From assembly GCA_963556195.1 (NCBI GenBank), contig OY744531.1, positions 52,270,700 through 52,334,699 on the forward strand: a stretch of DNA of 64,000 bases, read 5' to 3'. Origin of the DNA: Sepiola atlantica. Taxonomy: Eukaryota; Mollusca; Cephalopoda; Sepiida; Sepiolidae. The notes below the pieces were generated by a model. That model was not told the origin of the DNA and searched no databases. It worked only from the letters and a program-made list of their open reading frames with translations. The translations under genes were made by a program, and so were the position numbers. Below, piece by piece: positions 10,801-23,328 of the stretch (positions are counted from its first letter, which is position 1; the number at the start of each line of letters is the position of its first letter).

Positions 10801-11956
10801 GGTGAGTGTGATTGAACAAAACAGTTTGATCCAATTTTTACCTGATTGTTTTTTATTGATCTGTTGTTTATCGTTGTCGACTTCTCCAGCGGCGGCTCTC
10901 CGTCCGACTTTCCCCGGGGTAAGGGATGGAAACATCCAAAAATAAAAGCAGACAGATAAGGATGCACCGAGATTCACATATTTTTGGATGATTCGTCCAT
11001 CTTTGAGTTCTTCGAACAGGAATTAACGCTCACTCCTAACTACACATAAGAGAAATGATATACGTCGTGCTGCATCTGTTATACTACTAGTTAAAGTTCC
11101 GAACTTCATATTACCACTTGGAATTCCACGGTGCTTTCTACATCAATCAGTATAATTTATTGCCAATAGTAATATTACTTTTTGAAATAAGTAATGTTTT
11201 TCAGGGGCAATACTATTAAGACAAACACGACTTTTTCTTTTACGATAAAATAATTGTAATTATCAGCAAATATTCATTAAATAAATTACACGATTATGTC
11301 TCTTCTATCTTAGTTTATTTATTTAAAATTGTAGCAATTTCATGATTTAATTAAAGCATTAAATATTCTATGTCTTCTTGCCGTAAACGAAATATCCTTC
11401 AAATCAATAACGAATGTCACTTTTTGAAATGTATTTATTCGGGACGACAGAATTCGATTTTGGAACAATTTGTTGTAATATAAATAAAACTTAGTATTTT
11501 TTTTTTCAATCTTAGCGACATCAGATGAATCCCATTTTTTGTTGACCGGATGATCTCATTTGTTAAGAATGTGTGTGAAAGGTACTTACCAACACGTATA
11601 ACGTATAACGTACGTACCAATACCTTGGTGTGTTATTATATATATAATCTTACATTTTCAAGTATTAAATAACATCCAATTAAGTAATATGTCGTATCTG
11701 CTGTGTATGGATGTCCGGCATGAACCAACTGTTTTAAAAATATAGATTATTTCGTAACATGCCTATTTTGCCGTTTAAAAGAACAAAAAAAACACTGGAA
11801 CGTATTTATGGAATTTAAATTTTAGAATTTCATAAAGCTTTTCATCGATTTTATTACAAAACGTTTTTTTTTTAATTACATATTATATTTCGTCATTGAA
11901 TATTTTTTCAATAATTGTCTTTATTAATAAAATAAAAACAGAATGAAAAGACTCCC

Positions 11957-11978
11957 GTGCAACGCTGGCTAAATAAAG

Positions 11979-12026
<48 letters not shown>
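11957..12026. repeat. Repeat end plus (TA)n microsatellite
   Basis: CCCGTGCAACGCTGGCTAAA, then AGCTAA and a TA run from 11982. The first part matches, in reverse, ACAGCGTTGCCCGGG at 20139-20153. It therefore looks like a repeat terminus linked to the microsatellite. Confidence 0.6.
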
Positions 12027-12027
<1 letters not shown>

Positions 12028-12550
12028 CTTCTTTGTAATATAGCAGGAAAAATCCCAGCAGAGTGCTCGATTAATTAAGAATTAAAGTTGAACATTAAAA
12101 ATTAAGAGCGTAATATTTATTAAATTAATATTGTTTCTTTTTAACCTCTTTAATCCTTAAACCCATTTTCTCTCCCTAATTCCTTTAGAAGACACATCAT
12201 TAAACCCCAAAACAGTAACGGCCAAATATACGATACTCATAATATTGGCTCAAGGAATTCATATAAAAATATTTTTTAACTTTTTTATATTTTTATATCT
12301 CTTTAAATCTTCACGGTTTAAATCTCAACTGCTACTTTTCACCCTTCCCCTTATTTTTCAAAACTAATTTAACCTTCCTTACACTAAATTTATATAAACG
12401 TACATAACACTCTAAACAAATAACCCGTCCAAACAAGAGTGACACGTGACTTCACATTTTCGAAATAGATGACAATAGAAGCTGAAGAGAACCGGATGGC
12501 TAAGTCCTTCCGTGCTGGAAACCGGTGAATGTTGTACTAATTTTTCTGTA

Positions 12551-12554
<4 letters not shown>

Positions 12555-12609
<55 letters not shown>
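12555..12609. repeat. (TA)n microsatellite
   Basis: A TA run of about 55 bases. The following stretch 12620-12940 has opposed 67- and 84-residue frames with no recognisable protein family. It ends in TACCCGGCGTTTTCCGGATG, like the 20.13 kb repeat end. Confidence 0.95.
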
Positions 12610-12612
<3 letters not shown>

Positions 12613-12959
12613 TTCTAAACTAGCATTTCTTATTCTAGTACAACGAGGAAAGCCACACTGACGAGACGCAATGCTGGGATAAGCAGAGTGAGACTAGTGT
12701 TCCTTCTTTCAGACTCGTTGCTGTAACACAGTCTGAGAGCCTAGTGTACCCTACTTTTAACCGCATATATGGGAGTAGCTGTGGATTAATATATTTCCAA
12801 AGAGAAAGTGTCCTTTTTGCAGTAACTGATAATTCCAATGTACGCCCACCTAATTCCTTCATACACGAATGCCCACCCAACTCGTACATATTAACGACTT
12901 TATTACGAACTGGCTGTCTATACCCGGCGTTTTCCGGATGTCTTTAATGTAAATTAACT

Positions 12960-14840
12960 TTTATTATTCGAATTCTGCAAGTTAAATTAAAATGCTTCTA
13001 AAATGATTCCAAATTTTAAACTGATCAATTGCTTAAGAATAAGTCGAAATGCATCTAACTAGTGTAAGATGTCAGAATGGGTAATTGTTTTATTATGAAA
13101 ATCAAGAAAAGTCCACGTCGCATAAAGACGTGTCTATATATGTTTACTTAAATAGCGGACTTGTCTACAAATATGCTAAAATATATAATGGTAGAGTTCG
13201 TAGGAAAGCAATTGTTGCAACTATGATGAAGAAGAACACACATTATATGCTATTGCATCGTTGAATTTAGTAAATATGCGATGAATAAGAAAAAAAAATT
13301 AAGGGAAGTACCATAGAAATGTTGGTGTTTGAACCATTCAAGTCTGAGTTCCAGTTTGTCTGTTTGTGATAGTATTTTACTTTGGTATACGAGCAGCCCT
13401 TATAATCTAAAGAGTAAAACAACTGTTTCGCTTATTTCGTTTCTGTCAGATCAAGGAGAACAACTCCGACAAAAGAAAACGAGAAAATAAATTAAGTTAT
13501 ACTCCTTACATTTGTTGGTTAACATTACATAAACGGGCAGATAAGACTTGACTCAACGTGTAACCGTTGTACGTCGGTCTATTTCTACAGTCACAGACTC
13601 TCAGCATCAAACAGCAAAAATATGCACACTGTATTGTTCTCACAGCTGCAGAACATCTTTGTCATTAACATTTTGTCTGATCACATAAGCCTTCTATGCC
13701 CTCTGACATTACATGACAATTTATTATTTCTGTATATTCTTGAATCTTTTCAAATAATACCCGAAGAAAAACATAAACATTTATTTGAAACACGTAGAGA
13801 TTTCCGATGTTAAAAATATTACAGATCGACTGTGACGGACGTGATGAGCCAAAATCTTGATCGTGCGGTAGAAATTGTTTTGATTTACCTTATCGCGTAA
13901 GAACCTCGATGTGAGTAAGAACAAGTACACACTGGAATTAGAGTATCAATACGTATTTAACAGGTGTGACAGACGTGCTTTGCCCTGCATTAAAGACGGA
14001 CCTAGTGTAAGTCGACATAAGGCGTTTTAGCACTCGAAGAGCTAAGATAATTGAGCCTTAAAGGTCAGTATTTAAAACGATGTTGGAGAAAAGTCGACTA
14101 CGGATTAGTGGCCCATACGTTATTACATTAAATACAGTGTTGTCGGAAAAAAGCTACGCCGTTATGAGTATCCAGTAGCTGACGCGTTGTTTCATTGAAT
14201 ACGGTGTCAGCAGAGAAAGCTATAACATGTAACAACGTTCCAGTGGCAAGCAAATTGTTTTCATCTAAAGAGACTCCATCTTTCCCTATGTTTTTTTTTA
14301 TTTCATTCCGTAATCCACTTATCCCTCTTTCGCCCATATCTAACACAGCACATTCAAAAATGTTACTTCACAAACACACCGCGTATGTAACATCATTTTG
14401 ATAGATTAGTCTACTCTTTAGTTGACGCGTTAAGTTTAGAGTTTCTGTTTATTTGAGAACTCTGCTGGTCGCAGACGGACTTGGCTAAAGTAAATAACCT
14501 TGTTGTAGCGTGGGGATGGGTGGATTGCTTTCATTTAGCAAAGCACCAGTCAATAGGCACCTCAAAGGCTTTCTTAATTAGTAAATTACGAATGACAGCA
14601 TTAATTCACTGTCTAAGAGAAGCGAAAGAAATATAAAAGAGAGAATAAAAAATCAATGTCTAGAAAGAATACTCGTCCCAGAACAGGTAAAATTAATTTC
14701 CCGAAGAAAACAGTTTTCATCAGCTTTTATCTCACCAGAACGGTTTTGCAAGATACAATGATAGTAATCTTATCTCTAGAATTCTTATTTTAATTTGATC
14801 AAAATCCATTACATAATTTTAATTCTAGAAGAATTCGTAA
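12960..14840. other. Unassigned AT-rich stretch
   Basis: No gene, RNA or repeat family is recognised. Short frames occur at 13622-13813, 14128-14346 and 14195-14401. They lack homologous motifs and overlap on opposite strands, so I do not call them. Confidence 0.5.
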
Positions 14841-14854
14841 ATTTTAGGCTAACG

Positions 14855-15295
14855 CTTAGGGGGGGGGGGGCTTTATAATAAATTTAAATTCAAGAAATTT
14901 GTCTTAATTAGTGTTTAATAACTATGGATCAAATTCAATTCAAATCTGAAATATTTTAATTTTCAAATTGAAGGTTGTGCCCATATTATACCTTCTAAAA
15001 CTATTTGAGATTTTTTGTCACAGAAACTGAAATTTGTGGAATATTTATTAATATGATGTCATGTACCGATTGTTAAAATTTCACAAACATCTGAGCTATT
15101 TGAATTTTCACAAAAGGCCTAAACACCCTATTAACCCCCTTTGCATGAGACTTAAATAATATAGCCCACATTATGATAACTAATGTGTAGCAGCTATGTT
15201 TAAAAATTCATAATGACCGGTTAATTAGTTTAGAAGTGAATATCTACATAAAAATATATAAATATATACACATACTTAACTTTATATGGATAGAA
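14855..15295 (+). repeat. Repeat family B copy
   Basis: The copy begins with a G10 run and ends with CATAATGACCGGTTAATTAG, then ATATACACATACTTAACTTT. The same layout (G-rich start, AT-rich body with ATTTTCACAAAAG, GTAGCAGCTATGTT-like stretch, family B end) is seen at 47370-47890. No coding capacity. Confidence 0.6.
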
Positions 15296-15529
15296 ATACA
15301 TAAAACGAAATTAACTATTTTTAAATCTATGATCAGTTTTGAATTCCTCTTTTTCCTTCTCAAATATTAGTGAACATTAGAGCAGCTCAGTCCAAAATTA
15401 AGGCAATCAATTGTGGTAATTTAATCACTAATACTCTCGAGAAAGGTATGAAACTCTAATTTAATCCCAACAATTGATAAAATAACATCTTGTATTCAAT
15501 TAATCGTATTAGCAAAAATATGAAAAACG

Positions 15530-15960
15530 AACAGAAGAGGTGGTAATGACTGAAAGTATATCATGAGAAACAAATATATACTACACTATCCTAAAGGAGG
15601 ATGTAATGCCTAGGAGGATTGTCTCATGAAAACAGAACAGATACTACATTACCACTCCAAACAGAAGGTAATCCTGAGATGATGGTATCTAGATAACAGA
15701 GAACATACTACACTACTCCCCACTCCCAACAAAAACAGAAGAGATAATGCTTGGGCGAATGGTCTCATTACAACAGAACAGATACTACACTACCTGCATC
15801 CTTTATTTTATATTGAAAGGCAGTACGTAGGTTTGAAATAGTATAGTAAACTGAATTAAGCATTAAAACAATAGTAGATCAATGAAAGTAATAGTAGAGT
15901 TTCGGCTTCAGACAGACAGATACCAAATCTCAATTAGTAATTCATATAATGGAAGGTTTA
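15530..15960 (+). repeat. Repeat family C with internal short tandem units
   Basis: Four imperfect units carry AACAGAACAGATACTACA or a variant, with ATACTACA occurring at intervals of about 62-77 bases, each followed by a purine-rich stretch and GGTAATGC-like sequence. The unit region is followed by GTTTCGGCTTCAGACAGACA. The whole block is the reverse complement of 34285-34710. Confidence 0.7.
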
Positions 15961-15999
15961 CATTATAGATTACACTTCATTATTACATTTGAATTAGCG

Positions 16000-17900
16000 T
16001 AAAACAAACAATTAAAGGGAACCACGTGTAGTCTGTCCACTATATCTTTTTATGTATGTTCATAAGCTTACTATCCAAGAGTTCGTCCCATGGTTAAGCA
16101 TGTCCAGTCAGAAAATATATTTTCTTTTCTTTTTTTATATGTATTCTTTTTCTTTCTGACTTGTACCGCTCTTTGTTTTCGGTATTCATTTGATCTCGCA
16201 ATCTCAAAACATTACAGAATCAAGTTTTTATTCATTTATTCGTTGCACTATTAACGGTATGAAGTAAAGTACTTAATTAACGGCTCTGTAATCAGACGTC
16301 TTCAAGTTAAGATTAGGTGAAGGTTGCGTGGCAGCAGTTAAGTTCATATTCTGGTATATGCTTGGTTGTAAATCACACTGAAACTATGCTCTTACAACTG
16401 TATTCTGGTGTTCGCTCTTGCAGACCTTCTTTCGTTATTTGATTGATATGATACACTTACCCCAAGTGTGATCCGGGATATTATCTCCGGATGTTTTACG
16501 CATCCGAAAATCAGCTGTTCGTTCCAAAACTCACATGGATAGTTTTACTTCGTCTCGCACAAGGTGATTCGATATTTTAAAAGCGAGCCATACGTTAATG
16601 TTCCTTGTGGCTCTGGAATACGTTCTTCTTCTTTCGCTAGTCTTGTAGATAAAAACGATGCTACTAATGCATATTTCATTAGATTCTTCCATACATTAAT
16701 TGATGATGTGCTTTTCTAAATGAATGATCCCAGGTCATGGCCATGCAATTGAATATATTTCCTAATCTCTTTCTTCCTTAGCATTTTTTCTTCGATCTTG
16801 TATCGTTTCTCACATTACTGAGAGTGCTCAGAGCCAGCCCGTTTTGTGCCAGCCTATAACACAATACGATGATTAATATTTAAAAGAGGATACGAACATA
16901 TAAGTCGCAGCGTACACAAGAAAAATAACGAACATATTTAAAGGTCAAGTGTTCATAGTCGGACGCGTGAGAAACAAGACTAAGACAAACGTAAGTTACA
17001 ATCGGTCGCTTATCTTTCCAGCACAAGACAAATCGACGATCGGTTATGCCTTTTTTCTGAACAAAGAAAAACGAAAATCGCTAAAGATGAGATAAACATA
17101 CATCAGTTTATTGACTCCAAATTATCATATTCTGTCCGTTAACAGGCGAATTAATTGTAATTTCAACACGTCTTTTATGAATACGTAAGCGACGCAATCT
17201 TATCTTTGATTAAGAAATGAACAAAATCTTGATCAAAACAATTTTTGAAATCGTTAGGATATGCCGAAACACGTTTCCATTGCTTGAACACGTGGGGCCG
17301 GGAGGCGCAACGCCTAGGGAGACAGCCACACCCGCCGTTATATTAATCCGCTACTTGTTTTGCCTCTGAGGTTCTGGTTTTGTGTTTGAGAATTTCCAAT
17401 TAATTGTTGGCTAAAAAAACATTGGTTAATTAGTAAGTTATTCAATGACAGCGCGCAGTCATTGTATTAGAAGTCATTAAATAAAATTAAATATGAAAGA
17501 GAGAAAACAAAATAACAAAACCCCGGGATTATTTTCCGTTAAAATGTGTGTGTGTGTATTTTTAATCTGTAATTTATTCTAACTTCCATCTCACAATGTC
17601 ATGGTGACATCGCGGGTGCTCTGACTATTAGATTCTCGCATGCGTCTATATTATGCGCCTAATTAAAGGCTTGGCCTATGGTCAAGCCCTGCATCAGCCA
17701 AACTTGTTAGCTTCCCATATTTTTCATCTTCTTCTTCTGCTTGCATTACGGTATAAACTACTGCTTCTACTTCTCAAGTCGTGCTTCAACATTGTCTTGT
17801 TTACGTCCGTCAACGTTATGAACAGGTCTTTATTTCAATACCACATTTATTCTTCATTTGAATTGATTTGGTTTTACATAACACCTCACTCTCTTAATCT
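16000..17900. other. Unassigned stretch
   Basis: I see no gene. The 111-residue frame at 17653-17988 ends in translated (TA)n and has no family motifs. A slightly GC-richer spot at 17285-17335 (GGGGCCGGGAGGCGCAACGC) may be another SINE remnant. Confidence 0.4.
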
Positions 17901-17924
17901 CTTTGAAGCTGTTCTTTATTTAAA

Positions 17925-17927
<3 letters not shown>

Positions 17928-17987
<60 letters not shown>
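17928..17987. repeat. (TA)n microsatellite
   Basis: A TA run of about 60 bases, directly preceding the tail of a family D SINE. Confidence 0.97.
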
Positions 17988-17989
<2 letters not shown>

Positions 17990-17991
<2 letters not shown>

Positions 17992-18505
17992 TTTAATAAT
18001 GAATATTTAAATAGTGTATACAGACGTACACGTGTAATTCTTCCGAGATCATCAGTATAGAAACAAAAATTCACGCACATCGTCTGATTCATACTCCGGA
18101 ACAAGAGTTATATTTAACTCCAAATCCGAACGCGCTAACCGATGAGGCTAACGTAAATGGCTACAGTTGAGATGAGAAATATATATGTCAAGAGAAGCGG
18201 GCATCTATAGTCTCCCGTCATATCAGTGTTCAACAGTGAGGAACATGCATTATAGCTTTTGACGGCTTCTTTTATTTACTCATTAAAGGGCCCAGCTAAG
18301 AAGGGGCTACAAATAATTAGTAAATAATGAATATTTAAATATTATTTACATACGGATACGTTTCATTCTTCCGGAATCATCAGTGTATATATAACCATTA
18401 ATGCCAGTCGTACTCATCGAACTTCGGAACAAGAGTCATATTTAACTCCAAATACGAGCGCGCTAACGAATGAGGCTAACGTAAATGGCTACAGAAGAAA
18501 TAAGA
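17990..18505 (-). repeat. SINE family D, 1.6 tandem units
   Basis: AATAATGAATATTTAAATA recurs at 17995 and 18323, a period of 328. On the minus strand each unit has TTAGCCTCATCGGTTAGCGC (tRNA-like A-box region, at plus 18132-18151 in unit 1), then a TGTTCCGGAGTATGAATC-like B-box region. A body follows with AAGCGGGCATCTATAGTCTC and CATTATAGCTTTTGACGG (written on plus). The second unit is cut after its tRNA-like part. More copies lie at 58650-58990. Confidence 0.75.
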
Positions 18506-18824
18506 AAAATAAATAGCATTAGTACGCAATTTATATCAGTTCTAAGAATTCAAACACAACAAATATTCGAGGTACGATCGTTTCTAAAACGATTTCGAAT
18601 ATTTTATTTCTATTATATTTGATTTCTATTATATTTTATTTCTATTATACATTAGATGATTTCAAAAAGTATTTTCATCAGGGGGTTCATAACATCACAT
18701 TTAGAATTACGCTGGGAAAAAAATTAATTTCATATTTTATGAAGATATGTAGATCCAGTCAATATAGGAAACATAACCTCTTATTGTATAATTTTATGCC
18801 ACTCTATTCATAAGATGACTAATG

Positions 18825-18826
<2 letters not shown>

Positions 18827-18905
<79 letters not shown>
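18827..18905. repeat. Interrupted (TA)n microsatellite
   Basis: TA runs broken once by TGATATATAC. Confidence 0.95.
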
Positions 18906-18907
<2 letters not shown>

Positions 18908-19003
18908 ATATATCTATATAGTGAAAAAGAAAAAACGATATAAAGGGTATCTTTAAAATATTACTCATCATGAACAGTCAATGCTCGATATACGATATAG
19001 AGC

Positions 19004-20116
19004 AATAAATTAAATAAATTATGAGAATTAGGATTGCATAGAATACAATATCTATTAAAACGATTGTTCAAAACAAGGGATTTTATAAGCCAGTTATTTC
19101 ATAATTATTTCCTTAAACCATGGCTTTTAAAAATGTAGTCTTATCGTCAGATGAGATTCGAGAAATAAGTTTGTCAAATAAATTTAACAAGCGTCAACAT
19201 TTGAAAAAAGTACAAAAATATTTTTTTAAAAATATAAGATAATGTAGAGGATGTAGTCAAAAATGTACCGTTGAAGAAGTATTAAGAGTTCGTAAGATCA
19301 GATTCGAAGATTGTGGAGTAATTATAAAATCCGGGACCTTGTGTATTACTGAGTTTTAGCAGCTAGAAGTGTAAATAACTCCCATTCTTATAGGGGAGGG
19401 TAAAACAGATTCAATGAGAAAAATAATTCCGTTTACAGAAGTAGAGAGAAGGCTGTAAAACATGGCACGAGAAAATCCGTCCTGATGGAAGTTGCGGCAA
19501 TTTTGAACAGTTCGAAAAATCACAATCTACTCTGAACTGGAGCAATTAAAATAACTGTCTCTATTTTAAGTCCAAGAAAAATGTTCTTTTGATACGCCAG
19601 TTATTTTTAACTTTTCCAAATCGCCGCAACTTCCATCAGGATGGTTTTACTCGTGCCATGTTTTAGAACCTCTTTTCTACAACTGCAAACCGATTTTCTT
19701 CCCATAAGATCTCGTTTACTCTTACCTCTCAGAATCGGATTTCTTCACAACTTCGGCTGCCTAAACTCAGTCCATGCACAGGTCGCGGATGTTATCATTA
19801 CTCCACAATCTTCGAATCTAATCTTACAAACTCTTCATGTTTGTTAAACAGCTGATTTTTGTGCTCACATCTTCTACAATACTTTATATTCTTTTATACT
19901 TTCATACCTTTTTATATGTATTAATTTGGTAAATTTATTTTACTAACTTATTTCTCGAATCTCCTCTGACAATAAAATTACATCTTTGTAAAGCTATGGT
20001 TTAAGGAAGAATGATTAAATAATGTTCTTAGAGAAATCTCTTATTTTACACAATTGATGATTTAATAGATATTGTATTATATACAATTTTTATTCTCATC
20101 ACTTACTTATTTATAT
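19004..20116. repeat. Long imperfect inverted repeat (foldback), about 1.1 kb
   Basis: The left arm (about 19004-19515) pairs with the right arm (about 19605-20116). Shared landmarks read inwards: AATACAATATCTATTAAA, TTCCTTAAACCAT, GAGATTCGAGAAATAAGTTT, AGATTCGAAGATTGTGGAGT, TAAAACATGGCACGAG, and TCCTGATGGAAGTTGCGGC. Arms differ by many substitutions and small indels. Short frames are present in both arms (for example CSQKCTVEEVLRVRKIRFED in the left), but the arms are not open in the same frame. It could be a foldback transposon or an inverted duplication. An RNA across it would form a long duplex. Confidence 0.8.
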
Positions 20117-20124
20117 TATACTTA

Positions 20125-21295
20125 CGGGTACCTGTTGCACAGCGTTGCCCGGGATAAATGTAAAAGAATGAAATAAAATGTGTACACAGCCGACCGAACG
20201 CAACTAGGTTACAACTGATAGTTTTAATGTAAACAAACAATTGACGCTTTTGAATAGTAGAAAATCTGTGTACCTAAGAAAATGATTACATCGGATTGTA
20301 AAAAAAATAGAAATTGACACAGTTTAGAATGGTACTTCCTTCGATTATGGAAAAGTGTACTTCTGTTATGCCGGGATATTTGCTCGATCTGTTTATTGTC
20401 TTCATGGTCATCGAAAGCAATTCGTTGAAAACTGCGCCAATTTTTATTTATGTTGTTACTTTAGAAAATATAATAAACGTTGGTGCATTTACGTTTTTCT
20501 ACAGAATTTGAACCAACAGACTTTGCCGAAATGAAGTGAAAACTTAGATTACGGTTATTTTAGTGCCCCCCCCCAAAAAAAAATACAACAAAAAAAAACA
20601 ACAGTTCGGTTCAAATTTGGTAGAAACAGCAATATATTATTTTTGCAAATAAATAAAACAAACTTATTTGTATATTTTTATTCTTAAGTCTTGGTTTTGT
20701 TAAGTGTTTAAGCGGATTGTTATTGCTATTTAAAATATACGTTTATGTAAATAAAAATAAAATTGATATTAAAATCTATTAATCCGTAAAATAAACCTAC
20801 TTTGTAATCATTACGGGAGCAGAAATTAAAACAAAACAAATTTTGGGTTCAATTATGTGAAAGAAATATAATACTTATCTGGTTTCTCATCGTAGGTTTA
20901 TTTTTTGTTTAAAATGTGACGTAGTGTCCTGAAAAACGATTTGATGTGTAATGTCTATGTAGGTTTTGCTGTGATTGGATGTTTTCCAAATTCTGAAACG
21001 GTACAACTTGATTACAGTTCCTTGTGAAGTAATTGCCAAACAGTTTTGAGGAGGGTAAGAGTTATTAATATATAGAGAGAAAGTAGCGTGCTACCCTCTC
21101 TTTGGTTCAATTAGTTGGCCGAAGCTTACAGTGCGGATAAAAATTATGTTTTTGGTTTAGCTTATAGAAATAATTTATATCATCTGGAAACACAGTCGAA
21201 GATATTAGGCGACTGAAGCGATGTGTTTCGATGCATTTGATACATTAGTTTTATAGTCTAGTCTTACTGGGCTGGGTGGGGAAATGAACTCTATT
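20125..21295. other. Repeat end and unassigned stretch
   Basis: Starts with CTTACGGGTACCTGTTGCAC and GCGTTGCCCGGG, matching the inverted end near 11957. The remainder is AT-rich with a C10/A9 run at 20568-20583. The 65-residue frame at 20314-20511 has no recognisable motif. Confidence 0.4.
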
Positions 21296-21477
21296 TTATA
21301 TATAAATATATATATATATATATATGAAACTTGAAAAAAAGAATAACTAATACTATAATTTATGTATCTCAATATTTATTCTTTCATAAGCGGCCCCTTT
21401 TAAGCTTTCGACCCCCCACCACCTCCATTTCAAACATTTGGTACTTGTGTTTTGTTTTCTTACAAAAAATCATCCTG

Positions 21478-21530
21478 AGGAAATCTTGAAATAAAGACGA
21501 AATGTTGATGAATAGATGAAAAATATTTTT
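21478..21530 (+). repeat. Family E single arm
   Basis: TCCTGAGGAAATCTTGAAAT, then AAAGACGAAATGTTGATGAA. This is the same sequence that forms both arms of palindromes at 27248-27457 and 31775-31955. Here only one arm is present. Confidence 0.6.
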
Positions 21531-21580
21531 GTTTTTCCTTATTTTAATCTTCATTACATGGTGTACTATTTCCATTCGTT

Positions 21581-21583
<3 letters not shown>

Positions 21584-21641
<58 letters not shown>

Positions 21642-22083
21642 GTATATACATATATATATATATATATACATATATATACATATATATAGATACATATATA
21701 TATATACATATATATATAAATACATGTATCTACATATATATTTATATATATGTACATACATACATGTATATACATATGCATACATACATATATATATATA
21801 CATATATATATATACACATGCATAAATTTATATATATATACATATATATATACATGTATATATATATATACATGCATACATGCATATACATATATATATA
21901 TATATATGCATACATGCATATACATATATATATATACATATATATATACATGCATGTACATATATATATATGTATATATATTAATATATACATGCATATA
22001 TATATACATACATGTATATACATATATATATACATAAATATATATACATACATGTATATACATATATATACATACATATACAC
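21584..22083. repeat. 500-bp compound (TA)n/(CATA)n/(CATG) microsatellite
   Basis: A long TA tract with regularly spaced CATA, TGTA and CATGCATA variants. All six frames stay open for long stretches and yield Tyr-Ile-rich peptides; these are artefacts. The last 8 bases, ATATACAC, are duplicated at the far end of the following transposon. Confidence 0.97.
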
Positions 22084-22557
22084 TAGGGGAGGTCGATTTT
22101 GAAACTGTAAATTATCGCACTCGAAGAAAGTTGCCAAATAATGTCAAAAGTTACCACAAGAAATATTTTTCTTCAAAACTTTGTATTTATTTGAGCATTG
22201 CAACTTTAAGATCAAATAAATCGAGATTTTTCTCACAGCCTAGATTTCACCGGCAGATGTGTCGCCTTAAATTAAACCCGGGTTTTAACAAAAAAAAGTA
22301 ATACATTACTTAATAATAAATATTTTAAAGTTTATTATTCCTTTTCTTAAGAAATTAAATGTACATATTCAAATTAAAAAGGAATAAAACACTATAATAT
22401 TTAATGTTATATATAAATAATTATTTATTTACATAGGCGTTTTATTTATTGGATATTTTTTATGGTATTCACCGGTTAAAAATTCAACGAGCGAATTTGA
22501 ATTCACGTGTTGATTTTGTGTTTACAAATGTAATTATCACAAATATATATTGAATTG

Positions 22558-23280
22558 TCGAGCGCTGGCTTATCTAATCCCACTTCCCCGACCTTTTGTC
22601 ACACCTTACCTTGTGGGAGTTAGATAAATAAAAACTAGTTCAGCCAGGGTTTTTTTACCCACCAAATAAACCGGTATCGTCCGGGTCTTTGGGTCTGGAT
22701 TCACGCCCGTCTATTGGGGCTTGTCCGTCCTGTGCAGTTCTAGGAGGTGCACCTCCCAGGTTTTGCCTTCCCTCTTTGGGGAGGAGTAAGTTTATTGCTT
22801 ACTGTCTGAGGCGGCCCTACCGGGGAATGCCGACGGAGCTGCCCAGGCAATTTTTAAATGGCCAGAGTGCTCACCTCTCGAGCACTGGCTTTCTCATCCC
22901 ACTTTCCTGTGTCAATCTTACCTTGTTGGAGATAGATAAATAAAATCTAGTTCAGCCAGGGGATTTTACCCCACCAAATAAATCGGTATCGTCCGGGCCT
23001 TTGGGTCTGGATTTACGCCGGTCTATTGGGGCTTGTCCGTCCTGTTCAATTCTAGGAGTTGCACCCTCCCAGGCTTTGCCTTCCCTCTTTGGGGAGGAGT
23101 AAGTTTATTGCTAACTGTCTGAGACGCCCCTACAGGGGAATGCCGACGGGGCTGCCCAGTCAATTTTTTAATGGCCAGAGTGCTCACCTCTATAGCGCAG
23201 GCTTATCTAATCCCACTTTCATGACCTTGTGTCACATCTTACCTTGTTGGAGGTAGACAAATAAAACTATTTCAGCGAGG
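22558..23280 (+). repeat. Repeat family F, tandem, 313-bp period
   Basis: Landmarks recur: CGGTATCGTCCGGG at 22672 and 22984, GCTGCCCAG at 22839 and 23152, and TATCTAATCCCAC or similar at 22571, 22891 and 23204. This makes about 2.3 units. Each has TTCTAGGAGGTGCACC-like, CTTTGGGGAGGAGTAAGTTT and AATGGCCAGAGTGCTCACC-like motifs. The last may be a tRNA-like A-box region. Another copy is at 33425-33730. The GC content is above the surroundings, and the two small frames (22689-22943 and 23059-23256) are only the repeat translated twice. Confidence 0.8.
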
Positions 23281-23328
23281 GTTTTTTATCCCACCTAAAA
23301 TATTATATGTATTGGAGTTGATGGGAGA

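Noticed and set aside
10388..10977. Three overlapping minus frames of 82-159 residues
   Set aside because: Same reason: GAA/GA-rich low complexity. The non-repetitive ends have no recognisable family.
21566..22137. Six long overlapping frames of up to 173 residues
   Set aside because: All are Tyr-Ile-His-Met translations of a compound TA/CATA microsatellite that stays open in every frame.
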